Shown: positions 23,972 through 33,618, numbered from the stretch's first letter. The stretch is 64,000 bases of DNA from an uncultured Umboniibacter sp. (GCF_947497555.1 NZ_CANMGY010000008.1:62001-126000), one strand, 5' to 3'. The notes: generated by a model from the letters alone, not told the origin. A program made the numbers and translations.

Positions 23972-25009
23972 TCATTTAAATTTCTTCGCCGTCCGAGCTT
24001 GATCTTGAACCGAATTGACCATTTTCGTAAACGCCCTATCCTTCGCACGGCGCTGGGCGAGCGTAGCGCTGTTGTGGCTATCCTCACGCAGCAATTTTCG
24101 GTAATTATCGAGTCGCCGCTGCGTCAAATCACCGTTTTTAAGTGCGATGTTTACGGCGCACCCCGGTTCATTTTCATGCTGGCAATCACTGAAACGGCAG
24201 GAATCTGCCAGTGATTCAATATCGGCAAAGGTGAGTTTAATGCCCTCTTTTGCATCAGTAATTTGCAGCTCGCGCATTCCCGGCGTGTCCATTAATAATC
24301 CACCGCCCGGCATCAGCGATAGCGCTCGATGGGTTGTGGTATGGCGTCCCTTACCGTCATTCTCGCGAATTCCACCCGTCTCCATGAGTTGGCGACCCAG
24401 CAATCCATTTACCAAGGTCGACTTACCAACCCCAGATGAACCCAGGAATGCGACCGTTTGCCCCCTTTGGCAATAGCTCGCTAGCTGGCTAATGTCATTG
24501 GGGTCCAGTGCATTAACACACTGCACACTCATGAGGCGGTTTAGCTTCTGAACCTCCTGCTGAATTGCTTCATAGTCACTCTGGAGATCCCTTTTGGTGA
24601 GGACTACTACCGGCTCAGCACCTGCCTCCTTCGCCAGTGTTAGGTATCGCTCAATACGATTCAAACTAAGGTCTTCATTGAGCGAGCTAACAATGAATAC
24701 GCAATCTACATTAGCCGCAATAAGCTGTCGCTTACTTGCTGAACCGGCTGCCTTACGCTGGAATAAAGACTGGCGCTCCAGTAAGCGAGTAATGCGCTCG
24801 GAATTGAAGAGCACCCAGTCACCAACACAAATAACACCCAGTGCAGGAGATAGGCTGAAACGATGCGATTGACCCGCCGTTAAGACCACAACTTCCGATT
24901 TATGCTGTTCCACAATCCTACCTAACTGGCAACTTTCTAACTCCTCTAGGGAAAGCTGCTGTTGAAAGAATGGTCGCATCCCTAAATCTACTAAGGAAAA
25001 GTCGTTCAT
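23972..25009 (-). CDS. rsgA: Ribosome small subunit-dependent GTPase A (RsgA/YjeQ)
   Basis: Circularly permuted GTPase acting late in 30S assembly. The 345 residues show an N-terminal OB-like domain, the G4 motif VVLTKRD (about 140) preceding G1 GSSGVGKST (about 195) and G3 DTPGMRE (about 243), and the zinc knuckle CRFSDCQHENEPGC (about 275-290), then a helical basic tail. I chose ATG at 25009 with GGAG six bases upstream; an in-frame TTG adds four residues. The N-terminus is of the longer YloQ-like type and it is not next to orn or psd, so it may be a second paralogue. Confidence 0.94.
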   Translation of the reverse strand: MNDFSLVDLGMRPFFQQQLSLEELESCQLGRIVEQHKSEVVVLTAGQSHRFSLSPALGVICVGDWVLFNSERITRLLERQSLFQRKAAGSASKRQLIAANVDCVFIVSSLNEDLSLNRIERYLTLAKEAGAEPVVVLTKRDLQSDYEAIQQEVQKLNRLMSVQCVNALDPNDISQLASYCQRGQTVAFLGSSGVGKSTLVNGLLGRQLMETGGIRENDGKGRHTTTHRALSLMPGGGLLMDTPGMRELQITDAKEGIKLTFADIESLADSCRFSDCQHENEPGCAVNIALKNGDLTQRRLDNYRKLLREDSHNSATLAQRRAKDRAFTKMVNSVQDQARTAKKFK

Positions 25010-25364
25010 TGCTATCTCCAATTAATTTGTCAGGCTTGTCTCTCGTTAGCCTCGATAAGCTGTTATTGAGCACTGAAGTGATGAATATCGCGCTAGTTGA
25101 GCAATCACGCAGCCTCGCGCCAGCGAACCAAAAATTGCTGGCGTTATTTTAGCTCAATTAATAGCGACAGAAAATTCATACGGGACTAAGACCTCTACAA
25201 TCTAAGTACAAATCATGGTACAACTAATACGTAGTTACTGGCATAAATAGAACACTAGTTTTCTAGGCAACTAAAATATAATTAAATTATAGAACTACAC
25301 TAAGGATTCGCAGGTCAAAGATGCCCTGTTAGGCAAAATTTTCATAACAAGTAGGTCCTTATTC
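25010..25364. other. Intergenic region between rsgA and the Mrp-like operon
   Basis: 355 bases without a supported gene. A stem-loop CGCCAGC (25118-25124) / GCTGGCG (25137-25143) followed by TTATTTT has terminator form on the plus strand, although no plus-strand gene precedes it. The right part, about 25200-25330, is AT-rich and probably contains the promoter of the antiporter operon. Confidence 0.5.
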
Positions 25365-25841
25365 ATGTATATCACTAGATGGACAGTGTTACTTTCAGTA
25401 TTCTGGCTGTTGTTATCAGGATACATTCAACCGCTACTGCTAAGTTTTGGTGCGGTTTCAGTCCTTGTTGTCCTCTATGTTTTGAAGCGTATGAATGACG
25501 TTGATCAGACGCAACAACCGCTTGGCACTGGGCTACCGCTGATTCGCTATCTGCCATGGCTGTTCGGGCAGATCGTTAGCTCTAGCATCCACGTAACGAA
25601 ACTAATTTGGGGCTCAGCCGAAAAGGTATCGCCAAGCTTCGCGCTTATTGATGCTAAAGACGTGCCAAACAACTGCCACGCACTCTATGCTAATTCTATT
25701 ACGCTGACTCCCGGCACATTGAGCGTAGATTTGGTGGACGGCGTAGTCTCCGTCCACGCACTGCAAAAGTCATCTATCGAGACGATTAAGCAGGGAGAAA
25801 TGCAACGTAAGATTGCCGGAATATGGGGTGAAAAGAAATGA
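25365..25841 (+). CDS. mrpE: Mrp-type Na+/H+ antiporter subunit E
   Basis: A 158-residue membrane protein with two N-terminal helices (about 5-42) and a cytoplasmic domain containing NSITLTPGTLSVDLVDGVVSVHAL, the conserved core of MrpE/MnhE/MbhA. First gene of a nine-gene operon; its stop overlaps the mrpF start by four bases (ATGA). The gene order E-F-G-(A-tail/B)-C-D-D-x-D differs from the canonical A-G order of Bacillus and is closer to that of Mbh-type complexes. Confidence 0.92.
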   Translation: MYITRWTVLLSVFWLLLSGYIQPLLLSFGAVSVLVVLYVLKRMNDVDQTQQPLGTGLPLIRYLPWLFGQIVSSSIHVTKLIWGSAEKVSPSFALIDAKDVPNNCHALYANSITLTPGTLSVDLVDGVVSVHALQKSSIETIKQGEMQRKIAGIWGEKK

Positions 25842-26104
25842 CAGCAGTCTACACTGCAGCTTGTATGGCTATTTTGGTCGTTATGGGTATTGCGCTAGTA
25901 CGAGCGTTTAAGTCACCCACGGTTTACGATCGCATTCTCGGCGTTAATATGTTTGGCACCAAGACCGTTCTCTTTATTGCGGTTGGGGGTTATATGATGG
26001 GACGTCCAGACTTTCTAGATATAGCCATTGTCTACGCGCTTATTAACTTTATCGGAATGGTAGCGGTACTTCGATTTTTCGAATACACCGCACCAATTGA
26101 CTAA
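25838..26104 (+). CDS. mrpF: Mrp-type antiporter subunit F
   Basis: An 88-residue protein with three helices; the core RAFKSPTVYDRILGVNMFGTKTV is the MrpF/MbhB signature, including the conserved Asp of the second segment region (YDRILGVN). Overlaps mrpE by four bases and is followed by mrpG after 23. Confidence 0.93.
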   Translation: MTAVYTAACMAILVVMGIALVRAFKSPTVYDRILGVNMFGTKTVLFIAVGGYMMGRPDFLDIAIVYALINFIGMVAVLRFFEYTAPID

Positions 26105-26127
26105 CATTTTTAGAAGTATGATTAGCT

Positions 26128-26457
26128 ATGTTTTTGTTAGATTTTATAAGTAGCGGCCTTCTCTTTGCAGGGGTATTTTTCGGGCTGAGTGGCGCGATAG
26201 GACTTTTTAAGTTCCCTGATTTCTTCACACGTGTGCACGCAGCAAGTATCACGGACTCCCTCTCTGCTATGTTAATTCTCTCGGGTTTACTCCTGCAGAC
26301 ATCCTTTGATTTAAACACTGCGAAGTTGGTATTTATTCTCGCATTTTTAATGATCACCTGCCCCACTGCTTCTCATGCACTTGCTAAATCTGCGCGTCAT
26401 GGTGGCCTTCTAACTTTGGCTGAAGCTAAAGAAACCAAACAGGAGCAAGTGGATTAA
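26128..26457 (+). CDS. mrpG: Mrp-type antiporter subunit G
   Basis: A 109-residue three-helix protein. GALGLFKFPDFFTRVHAAS-like sequence (IGLFKFPDFFTRVHAASITDSLSAML) is the hallmark of MrpG/MbhC. The stop overlaps the start of the next gene as TAATG. Confidence 0.94.
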   Translation: MFLLDFISSGLLFAGVFFGLSGAIGLFKFPDFFTRVHAASITDSLSAMLILSGLLLQTSFDLNTAKLVFILAFLMITCPTASHALAKSARHGGLLTLAEAKETKQEQVD

Positions 26458-27437
26458 TGGATGTATGGATTGATTTAGCATTGCTAGCAATGCTGGCTCT
26501 CACTGCGTTGCGAATTATTTTTCTAAAGGACCTATTTGCCGTGGTCATGCTATTCGGCATCTATAGCTTTTTGTCTGCACTGATATTCGTGAACCTTGAC
26601 GCCGTAGATGTCGCCTTTACTGAGGCTTCAGTGGGTGCCGGTATTTCATCGGTCTTAATGTTGGGTACGCTGGCGATAACAGGTAGGAAGGAAAAATCTA
26701 GTTCCCGCTCCCCGTTGCTAGCGCTAATCGTCGTTGGGATTACCGGTGCAGCGCTCATCTATGGCACGCTTGACATGCCTCCTTTTGGGCATCCAAACAA
26801 TCCGGTTCACGAGCACGTTGCGCCTCGCTATATTGAAGAATCCCCCAAGGAAATCGGGCTTCCTAATATGGTTACCTCGGTGCTAGCCAGTTATCGTGGC
26901 TTCGATACGCTAGGCGAGACCGTTGTGGTCTTTTCGGCGCTAATTGGCGTGCTTTCACTGTTAGGAATTCGTAGAAAGGAAGAAGATACTCTACCTAAAT
27001 CCGGCTTAACGGATCATCACGTCCTTCAGGTTGTTGCCAAATTCATCATCCCGCTGGTGATTCTTTTTGCACTCTATGTGCAGTTTCATGGCGACTTTGG
27101 CCCCGGAGGAGGATTCCAAGCAGGGGTAATTGCCGCCGCCGCCTTTATTTTATACGCCCTAGTGTATGGGCTGCCCAAAGCATTCGCTGTCGTTGGCCCT
27201 AAGTTTTTAAAGTTCATGGCCTCCTTCGGCGTGCTACTTTATGCCGGTGTTGGCATAACGAGTATGTTTAAGGGCGGGGAATTTTTGGATTACAATAAGC
27301 TCGTCACAGACCCTTTAGCTGGACAACACTACGGTATTATCATCATTGAGCTCGGTGTTGGTATCACTGTGTTTGCCGTGATGCTCAGTATTTTTTATGC
27401 GGTCAGTAGTCAGGCCGAGAGGGCAAATATCCAGTGA
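26457..27437 (+). CDS. mrpB: Fused MrpA C-terminal domain and MrpB subunit
   Basis: A 326-residue membrane protein that joins three pieces. Residues ~1-90 are a DUF4040/MbhD-like unit (DLFAVVMLFGIYSFLSALIFVNLDAVDVAFTEASVG), ~125-175 match the MbhE-like tail of MrpA (YRGFDTLGETVVVFSALIGVLSLL), and ~190-320 are MrpB (HGDFGPGGGFQAGVIAAAA). In Bacillus these first two parts are the C-terminus of MrpA. Overlaps mrpG by one base and mrpC by four. The antiporter core of MrpA is supplied by separate genes downstream. Confidence 0.9.
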   Translation: MDVWIDLALLAMLALTALRIIFLKDLFAVVMLFGIYSFLSALIFVNLDAVDVAFTEASVGAGISSVLMLGTLAITGRKEKSSSRSPLLALIVVGITGAALIYGTLDMPPFGHPNNPVHEHVAPRYIEESPKEIGLPNMVTSVLASYRGFDTLGETVVVFSALIGVLSLLGIRRKEEDTLPKSGLTDHHVLQVVAKFIIPLVILFALYVQFHGDFGPGGGFQAGVIAAAAFILYALVYGLPKAFAVVGPKFLKFMASFGVLLYAGVGITSMFKGGEFLDYNKLVTDPLAGQHYGIIIIELGVGITVFAVMLSIFYAVSSQAERANIQ

Positions 27438-27790
27438 ATTTTATTCTCGATTATTACAACTACTGGGTCGTGGTGTTTTTGATGATGACCGGGTTTTACA
27501 TTGTCATTACCGCTAATAATTTGGTTAAGAAAGTAGTGGGGCTAAACATCTTCCAAACCTCCGTTTTCATGCTCTATATCTCCATGGGCAATGTTGCGGG
27601 CGGAACGGCTCCGATCTTAGTAGAGGGTGTGACGCAATATTCAAACCCTTTACCGCATGTACTCATCCTTACCGCTATTGTGGTAGGTGTGGCAACAACC
27701 TCCTTGGGGTTATCACTCATTATTCGCATCAAACGCGCCTATGGAACTGTTGAAGAAAATGAATTTCAAAATGAGGATGACGCGGTCTAA
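27434..27790 (+). CDS. mrpC: Mrp-type antiporter subunit C (NuoK-like)
   Basis: A 118-residue protein with three helices, homologous to complex I NuoK. ITANNLVKKVVGLNIFQTSVFMLYI with the conserved Asn/Lys and the segment DPLPHVLILTAIVVG-like (NPLPHVLILTAIVVGVATTSLGLSLIIRI) mark MrpC. GTG start overlapping the preceding stop (GTGA); stop overlaps mrpD start (TAATG). Confidence 0.93.
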   Translation: MNFILDYYNYWVVVFLMMTGFYIVITANNLVKKVVGLNIFQTSVFMLYISMGNVAGGTAPILVEGVTQYSNPLPHVLILTAIVVGVATTSLGLSLIIRIKRAYGTVEENEFQNEDDAV

Positions 27791-29307
27791 TGCTTGATCA
27801 ACACTTGGCTCTACTTCCAATTCTTTTACCATTAGTTGCCGCGCCCATCGCAATTCTTTTAGGCCGCACTGCATTGGTGTGGGGTTTCGCAACCTTTATA
27901 AGTACCTGTGCCTTCTTCCTTTCCTGGCAGCTATTCACAGCCGTACTCGCTGATGGCGTCTTGAGCTATGCCGTGGGCGGCTGGGCGCCTCCATGGGGAA
28001 TCGAATTACGCGTAGATGCCGCGAACGCCTTTGTATTGTTAGTCGTGTCCGCCCTATCAACGCTGGTTTTGATCTATTCGAAGGTTAGTGTTAAGAAAGA
28101 GGTAGCGTCAGCGAACCGCGGCTTGTATTACACCGCTCACTTACTATGTCTGGCCGGACTCTCCGGCATTTTACTTACCGGCGATGCTTTTAACCTTTTC
28201 GTCTTCCTAGAAATTTCGTCGCTCGCCACCTACACCTTGGTGAGTCTGGCAGCTGACCGACGCTGTTTAACCGCGGCGTTCCGCTACCTCGTAATGGGCA
28301 CCATTGGCGCAACCCTCATTTTGATTGGGGTAGGCATGCTCTATATGATGACGGGCACGCTGAATATGATAGATTTGGCCGTTAGAATAGACGCCCTCGA
28401 AAGCAGCCGTACCATCAACACCGGCTTGGCCTTTATTATGGTAGGCGTCAGCATCAAACTTGCGCTCTTCCCATTACACATGTGGCTTCCAGCCGCCTAT
28501 ACCCATGCACCTTCCGCCGTGACGGCATTTCTAGCCAGTACCGCCACCAAGGTAGCGGTCTACGTAATGATTCGCTTTATCTTTACCGTATTCGGCATGA
28601 ACTATGTGTTCGACGAAATGGGGATGGATCTGATCCTAATGGCGTTGGCGATTGTCGCTATTTTCAAGTGCTCCTATACCGCCGCGGTGCAAAGTAACGT
28701 TAAAGCCATGCTGGCCTATAGTAGTGTTGCGCAAATTGGCTACATGATTCTTGGGCTTAGCTTAGTCAGTGTGATGGGGTTGACGGCTAGTCTCATCCAT
28801 ATCTTCAACCATGCGCTGATGAAAGGGGCTTTATTTATGGCCGTGGGTGCGGTGTTTTATCGTGTCGGTTCCGTTGAAATTAAAGCATTCCGAGGCCTAG
28901 GGAAGCACATGCCGCTCACAATGGGCGCCTTTACTATTGCCGGTCTCAGCATTATCGGTGTGCCACTTACCGTTGGCTTTGTAAGTAAATGGTATCTGGT
29001 TAGCGCAGCGCTTGAACAGGACCACTGGGTTTTAGCGGCATTAGTCTTGGTTGGTTCTCTCTTGGCCGTTATCTATATCGGTCGAGTTCTGGAAGCCGCC
29101 TATTTTCAAGACCTACCTGAGTCGCAGGATGCTACGCAAATCAAGGAAGTGTCGTGGCTTATGCTGGCACCGATGTGGGTTCTTGTACTCGCCAATATTT
29201 ATTTCGGCGTTGATACCAGCCTTACCACCGAGGCGGCCAGCAGCGCCGCAGAGTGGCTATTCCAGAGTAGTGATACTGCGGCCAGCGTGCAGGAAGTGTC
29301 ACCATGA
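27790..29307 (+). CDS. mrpD: Mrp-type antiporter subunit D (NuoN/NuoM-like)
   Basis: A 505-residue, ~14-helix protein of the proton-translocating ND2/4/5 family. Key features are FVFLEISSLATYTLVSL (conserved Glu of TM5), KLALFPLHMWLPAAYTHAPSAVTAFLA (TM7-8 with the conserved Lys and His), and KAMLAYSSVAQIGYM. The first of three such subunits in the operon. Overlaps the next gene by four bases (ATGA). Confidence 0.93.
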   Translation: MLDQHLALLPILLPLVAAPIAILLGRTALVWGFATFISTCAFFLSWQLFTAVLADGVLSYAVGGWAPPWGIELRVDAANAFVLLVVSALSTLVLIYSKVSVKKEVASANRGLYYTAHLLCLAGLSGILLTGDAFNLFVFLEISSLATYTLVSLAADRRCLTAAFRYLVMGTIGATLILIGVGMLYMMTGTLNMIDLAVRIDALESSRTINTGLAFIMVGVSIKLALFPLHMWLPAAYTHAPSAVTAFLASTATKVAVYVMIRFIFTVFGMNYVFDEMGMDLILMALAIVAIFKCSYTAAVQSNVKAMLAYSSVAQIGYMILGLSLVSVMGLTASLIHIFNHALMKGALFMAVGAVFYRVGSVEIKAFRGLGKHMPLTMGAFTIAGLSIIGVPLTVGFVSKWYLVSAALEQDHWVLAALVLVGSLLAVIYIGRVLEAAYFQDLPESQDATQIKEVSWLMLAPMWVLVLANIYFGVDTSLTTEAASSAAEWLFQSSDTAASVQEVSP

Positions 29308-30815
29308 ACCTCTGGCAAAGTATTGACCCATCACAACTCATCACTCTATCGCTACTAGTGCCTCTCGTGGGCGCATTACTAGTCGTCGCCACTGGGAAGA
29401 TTCCCAACCTAAGAGAAGCCATAACCCTCACCACCGCGACAATCCTGTTCAGCATTATCCTCGCCATCACGGATCATACCTTCCAAGGTACCGACATGCG
29501 GCTGGATGTGATTGAGCTATTTCCGGGGCTGGGCATTAGCTTTGAGGTCGAACCGCTTGGCGTGCTGTTCGCACTAGTCGCCAGCTTCCTGTGGATTATC
29601 ACTAGCATCTACGCCATTGGTTATATGCGCGGGCACAATGAGGCGAACCAAACTCGCTTCTTCTGCTGCTTTGCGCTGGCAATAAGCTCCGTGATGGCCA
29701 TTTGTTTTGCAGGCAACTTGCTCACGCTATTTATCTTTTACGAAGTCCTCACCCTGACCACCTACCCGCTTGTTACCCACGCTGGGAATGAGGCGGCCAA
29801 ACGCGGCGGACGGATTTATCTTGGGATTTTGTTGGGCACCTCCATCGCCTTCCTGCTCTTTGCAGTGCTTGGTACCTATAGCCTGGCGGGAACCTTAGAT
29901 TTTCGTGCTGGGGGAATTTTTGATGATTCTCATAGCAAAATAGCGCTCGCGGTACTGCTTGTTCTATTCTGCTACGGCATTGGTAAAGCAGCACTCATGC
30001 CGTTTCATCGATGGTTGCCCGCCGCTATGGTTGCACCAACGCCGGTAAGCGCCTTATTACATGCTGTGGCGGTAGTGAAAGCGGGTGTGTTTAGTATCTT
30101 AAAGGTCATGATCTATATCTTTGGCTTGGATACGCTTCAAGGTTTAGCGACCACCGACATGATGCTCTATATCGGTACGGCAACCATCCTGCTTTCATCC
30201 TGTATCGCCATGACTAAAGACAACCTTAAAGCGCGCTTGGCGTATTCCACTATCAGTCAGTTAAGCTATATCGTGGTTGGTGCTCTGCTGGCAACATCTA
30301 TTGCTAGTGCTGGGGCAGCGTTACACATCGCCACCCACGCTGTCGGCAAGATTACACTGTTCTTTTGTGCCGGTGCCATCATGGTGGTCACCCACAAGAA
30401 GAACATTAGCGAGATGGAAGGGTTGGGCAAAAAAATGCCACTAACCTTTGCTGCATTTACCATCGGCGCCATTAGTATTATCGGCTTACCGCCCATGGCT
30501 GGAACCTGGAGTAAATGGTATTTAACACTGGGAGCACTAGAAGCTGACAAGCTATTTGTGGTGGCAGCGTTGATGATCAGTTCACTGCTGAACATCGCCT
30601 ACCTCTTACCCATTCCCATTAAAGCCTTCTTTACGAAGCCGGAAGCTGACGCTCAGCCTTGGAGCTGGTCCGACACCCAGGAGGCACCACTACCGATGTT
30701 GATTGCCATAGGTGTCACTTCGTTCGGCTGCTTGGCTTTGTTCTTCTATCCTCAACCCCTGATCGATCTAATCAATTTAATTCCGGGTGTTTCTACGAAT
30801 ATGGGGGGAGACTAA
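29304..30815 (+). CDS. Second antiporter-type (NuoM/MrpD-like) subunit
   Basis: A 503-residue, ~14-helix protein of the ND4-like family. YEVLTLTTYPLVTHAGNEAA carries the TM5 Glu, GKAALMPFHRWLPAAMVAPTPVSALLHAVAVVKAGVF is the TM7-8 signature, and KARLAYSTISQLSYI the following one. It differs clearly from mrpD, so it is an old paralogue rather than a fresh duplicate. The N-terminal TM pair and HAVAVVKAG place it closer to MrpA/NuoL-like subunits. Confidence 0.9.
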   Translation: MNLWQSIDPSQLITLSLLVPLVGALLVVATGKIPNLREAITLTTATILFSIILAITDHTFQGTDMRLDVIELFPGLGISFEVEPLGVLFALVASFLWIITSIYAIGYMRGHNEANQTRFFCCFALAISSVMAICFAGNLLTLFIFYEVLTLTTYPLVTHAGNEAAKRGGRIYLGILLGTSIAFLLFAVLGTYSLAGTLDFRAGGIFDDSHSKIALAVLLVLFCYGIGKAALMPFHRWLPAAMVAPTPVSALLHAVAVVKAGVFSILKVMIYIFGLDTLQGLATTDMMLYIGTATILLSSCIAMTKDNLKARLAYSTISQLSYIVVGALLATSIASAGAALHIATHAVGKITLFFCAGAIMVVTHKKNISEMEGLGKKMPLTFAAFTIGAISIIGLPPMAGTWSKWYLTLGALEADKLFVVAALMISSLLNIAYLLPIPIKAFFTKPEADAQPWSWSDTQEAPLPMLIAIGVTSFGCLALFFYPQPLIDLINLIPGVSTNMGGD

Positions 30816-31073
30816 ATGTCTGATCATCACGATTCGAGTGGCTGGTTCGATAAGCCAGACAACGTCAAAAAGATGTTGAAAGTGTTTTATGTACTGTGTG
30901 TGCTTTTAGTCATTGCAGATTTCGTGGTTCACCGCCATATCTATCACAGCTGGGAAGAGATTCCCGCGTTTTATGCCATTTACGGCTTTGTAGGCTGCTC
31001 CCTATTGGTGTTCGTCGCCAAATGGATGCGTACATTTTTGATGCGCTCTGAAGATTACTATGATGATAAGTAG
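30816..31073 (+). CDS. Small two-helix membrane protein of the antiporter operon
   Basis: An 85-residue protein not matching any standard Mrp subunit. It has an N-terminal cytoplasmic His-rich start (MSDHHDSSGWFDKPDN), one helix at about 20-40 (MLKVFYVLCVLLVIADFVV), a short HRHIYHSWEEIP segment, a second helix at about 52-70, and an acidic C-terminus. The start is directly after the previous stop, and it overlaps the next gene by 14 bases. Likely an accessory subunit; similar small proteins accompany this operon type in other marine bacteria. Confidence 0.85.
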   Translation: MSDHHDSSGWFDKPDNVKKMLKVFYVLCVLLVIADFVVHRHIYHSWEEIPAFYAIYGFVGCSLLVFVAKWMRTFLMRSEDYYDDK

Positions 31074-32790
31074 TGTAATTCCGTTTCTCCCGCTAATGCT
31101 GGGAGCCCTAGCCGCCCTGTCCCTCAGAGGTTGGGCCCGCAATATTATTATGTTGGCGGCCCCCATTGTGGGTGCGCTCAATCTAATGGGCTTAGAGCAC
31201 GGGGTGTTCTGGTCTATGGAGTTTATGGGCTACACCCTTGAGCCCGTTAAGGTGGATAAGCTCAGCCTAATGTTTGGCTACCTGTTCCATCTAGCCGCTT
31301 TAATTGCCATCATTTATGCCCTGCACGTTAAGGATACAGTCCAACACGTGGCTGGCCTGGCTTATGCTGGTAGTGCAGTGGGGGCGGTGTTTGCCGGAGA
31401 TTTTCTTACCCTCTTCGTGTTTTGGGAGCTACTGGCTCTAACGTCTGTCTTCCTCATCTGGGCACGGCGAACTGATAGAGCTTACTCCGCTGGAATACGT
31501 TATTTAATTGTTCAAGTTCTGTCAGGAGTACTTCTGCTGGCAGGTGTATTGATTTTCGCTCACGTTAACGACAGCCTGTTATTTACCCAAATCGGCTTGG
31601 CGCATGATGGAATTGCTGAAGTTGGCGCTTGGTTGATGTTTGTTGCCTTTGGTATTAAATGCGCCTTCCCATTTATGCATAACTGGCTTACGGATTCCTA
31701 TCCCGAAGCTACGCCATCGGGCACCATTTTCTTAGCGTCCTTCACCACCAAAGTAGCCGTTTATGCCTTTGCACGCGGCTTCCCTGGTGAAGAAATTCTG
31801 GTGTGGATTGGGGTCACTATGGCCTGCTTCCCTATCTTCTTCGCGGTAATTGAAAACGATCTCCGGCGAGTATTGGCCTATAGCTTGATTAACCAGATTG
31901 GTTTCATGATTGTTGGCATTGGCATTGGTACCGCCCTCGCGCTTAATGGCGCCGTAGCCCATGCCTTTAATGATGTGATCTTTAAAGGTTTACTTATGAT
32001 GACCATGGGCGCGGTATTGCATATGACCGGCAAGATCAATGGTTCGGAACTCGGCGGGCTCTATAAAAGTATGCCGAAAACTACCATCTTGTGCATTGTG
32101 GGCGCCGCATCGATTTCCGCCTTCCCGCTGTTCAGCGGTTTCGTATCTAAGTCCATGATCATGGCAGCCGCCATTGAAGAGGGCTATGACTATATCTGGC
32201 TGTTGCTCCTATTTGCCGCGGCGGGCGTATTCCACCACGCGGGCATCAAGATCCCATACTTCGCGTTCTTTGCTCACGACTCGGGTATTCGAACTACCGA
32301 GCCGCCAAAGAATATGCTTATCGCCATGACGCTAGGGGCTGTCGCCTGTGTCATTCTAGGAACCTTTCCGGCGCAAACTGTCTATGCCCTGTTGCCGTGG
32401 GAACATGACTATCAACCCTACGATTTAACCCACGTATTAACACAGTTACAGCTATTGTTCTTCTCCGCATTAGCGTTCGTATGGCTGAACCTGCGTAATC
32501 TTTATCCACCTGAGCTACCGTCAACGAACCTCGATGCCGACTGGTTCTATCGCAAACTCGCACCCAATCTACTCCAACGTGTAGGCACTAAATTGTCTGC
32601 TACCTACGGCAGTTTTGAGGCTTCTGTGGTGCGGTCGATTAAGCAAATTGTTACGAATTCCTACGACGCTGAGTCGGGTGAACCTAAGGGCTACTTTGCT
32701 AAGCTTTGGCCTATTGAGACGATGGTAGGATGGGTTGCGGTGTTGCTAGCGGCTTATCTACTGCTCTACTACTTACTCGGGCTAGTTTAA
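31060..32790 (+). CDS. Third antiporter-type (NuoL/NuoN-like) subunit
   Basis: A 576-residue membrane protein of the ND2/4/5 family: FVFWELLALTSVFLIWARR (TM5 Glu), GIKCAFPFMHNWLTDSYPEATPSGTIFLASFTTKVAVY (TM7-8), and RRVLAYSLINQIGFM. The C-terminus is extended by ~120 residues with a lateral helix and a final transmembrane segment, as in NuoL-like subunits. Start overlaps the small protein by 14 bases. Last gene of the operon; a weak hairpin (ACGAAAG/CTTTCGT, 32797-32831) follows. Confidence 0.9.
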   Translation: MMISSVIPFLPLMLGALAALSLRGWARNIIMLAAPIVGALNLMGLEHGVFWSMEFMGYTLEPVKVDKLSLMFGYLFHLAALIAIIYALHVKDTVQHVAGLAYAGSAVGAVFAGDFLTLFVFWELLALTSVFLIWARRTDRAYSAGIRYLIVQVLSGVLLLAGVLIFAHVNDSLLFTQIGLAHDGIAEVGAWLMFVAFGIKCAFPFMHNWLTDSYPEATPSGTIFLASFTTKVAVYAFARGFPGEEILVWIGVTMACFPIFFAVIENDLRRVLAYSLINQIGFMIVGIGIGTALALNGAVAHAFNDVIFKGLLMMTMGAVLHMTGKINGSELGGLYKSMPKTTILCIVGAASISAFPLFSGFVSKSMIMAAAIEEGYDYIWLLLLFAAAGVFHHAGIKIPYFAFFAHDSGIRTTEPPKNMLIAMTLGAVACVILGTFPAQTVYALLPWEHDYQPYDLTHVLTQLQLLFFSALAFVWLNLRNLYPPELPSTNLDADWFYRKLAPNLLQRVGTKLSATYGSFEASVVRSIKQIVTNSYDAESGEPKGYFAKLWPIETMVGWVAVLLAAYLLLYYLLGLV

Positions 32791-33076
32791 TCCTAGACGA
32801 AAGTGTCAGTTAACGCAGCTGATGCTTTCGTGGCTAAATTCCTTTGTCGTCCTAGCCTGTTCATCACTGTTCGAACGTGTTCAGCAAAGCCTACGTTAGG
32901 ATTGGCTAGAGGAATAACATTCATCTTGCCATCTTCCTGGGCATCCCACCTCAATCGCTTCTGCCTTTCCCACCCAAAAAATTTGTTTTCTTAATATCTC
33001 GGTCTAGAGTAAAAATTAGACATTCAAAAAATGTTAGCTAGAAAGTACTGCAAAGTAATTCGGAGATTGTACGAAG

Positions 33077-33535
33077 ATGAAAGTTTATCCTCTAGTTTTA
33101 GCCATTCCACTTTTATTCAGCGCCAACGCGATGGCCGCTACGTCCTCGACACAAATCACTTTGACCATTGATGTAGGCTCAGGCTGTGGTATCACTGCCA
33201 CCAATGTAGACTTCGGGTCACTTGTCTCCTCTGCCTCAAGCGATGAACAATTTGACGTAACTATCGAGTGCACCACCGCCGCTAACGGTAACTTAACCTT
33301 TGTAAGCTCTGGTGCTTCAGGAACTACCCGCTACATGGTAGCTAACGCCAGTGACCAAATTGCCTACGAGATCCTAGCTAATGGTACCGCAGTATCGAAT
33401 ACAGATACGGTATCGACGAACGTCCCAGCAGCAAGCTCCGTTACCACCCAATTCACCGCAAGGCGCTCGACCCTAGCTACTATCCCACCTCCAGGAACCT
33501 ATACGGACACGGTCGATATTACCTATACCTTCTAG
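33077..33535 (+). CDS. Spore coat protein U (SCPU) domain pilin, probable main fibre subunit
   Basis: A 152-residue secreted protein with a signal peptide ending in ANAMA. The SCPU domain follows: SGCGITATNVDFGSL, VTIECTTAANGNLTF, ending with the donor-strand-like GTYTDTVDITYTF. SCPU proteins are the subunits of archaic (sigma-type, Csu-like) chaperone-usher pili. Two conserved Cys form the usual disulfide. Followed by chaperone, usher and a second SCPU gene. Confidence 0.93.
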   Translation: MKVYPLVLAIPLLFSANAMAATSSTQITLTIDVGSGCGITATNVDFGSLVSSASSDEQFDVTIECTTAANGNLTFVSSGASGTTRYMVANASDQIAYEILANGTAVSNTDTVSTNVPAASSVTTQFTARRSTLATIPPPGTYTDTVDITYTF

Positions 33536-33618
33536 CTGTCGATAATAATCCGTAACGTTGCTTAGGCACATCGAAGACTGAGGCTTACTACGAGCCTCCT
33601 GTTTAAGAAAGACAAACA

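Noticed and set aside
24970-25152. 60-residue plus-strand frame opposite the rsgA start
   Set aside because: A shadow of rsgA and intergenic DNA; no RBS.
32803-32994. 63-residue plus-strand frame after the antiporter operon
   Set aside because: Starts in an intergenic region with no RBS, composition unlike protein, and no recognisable motif.
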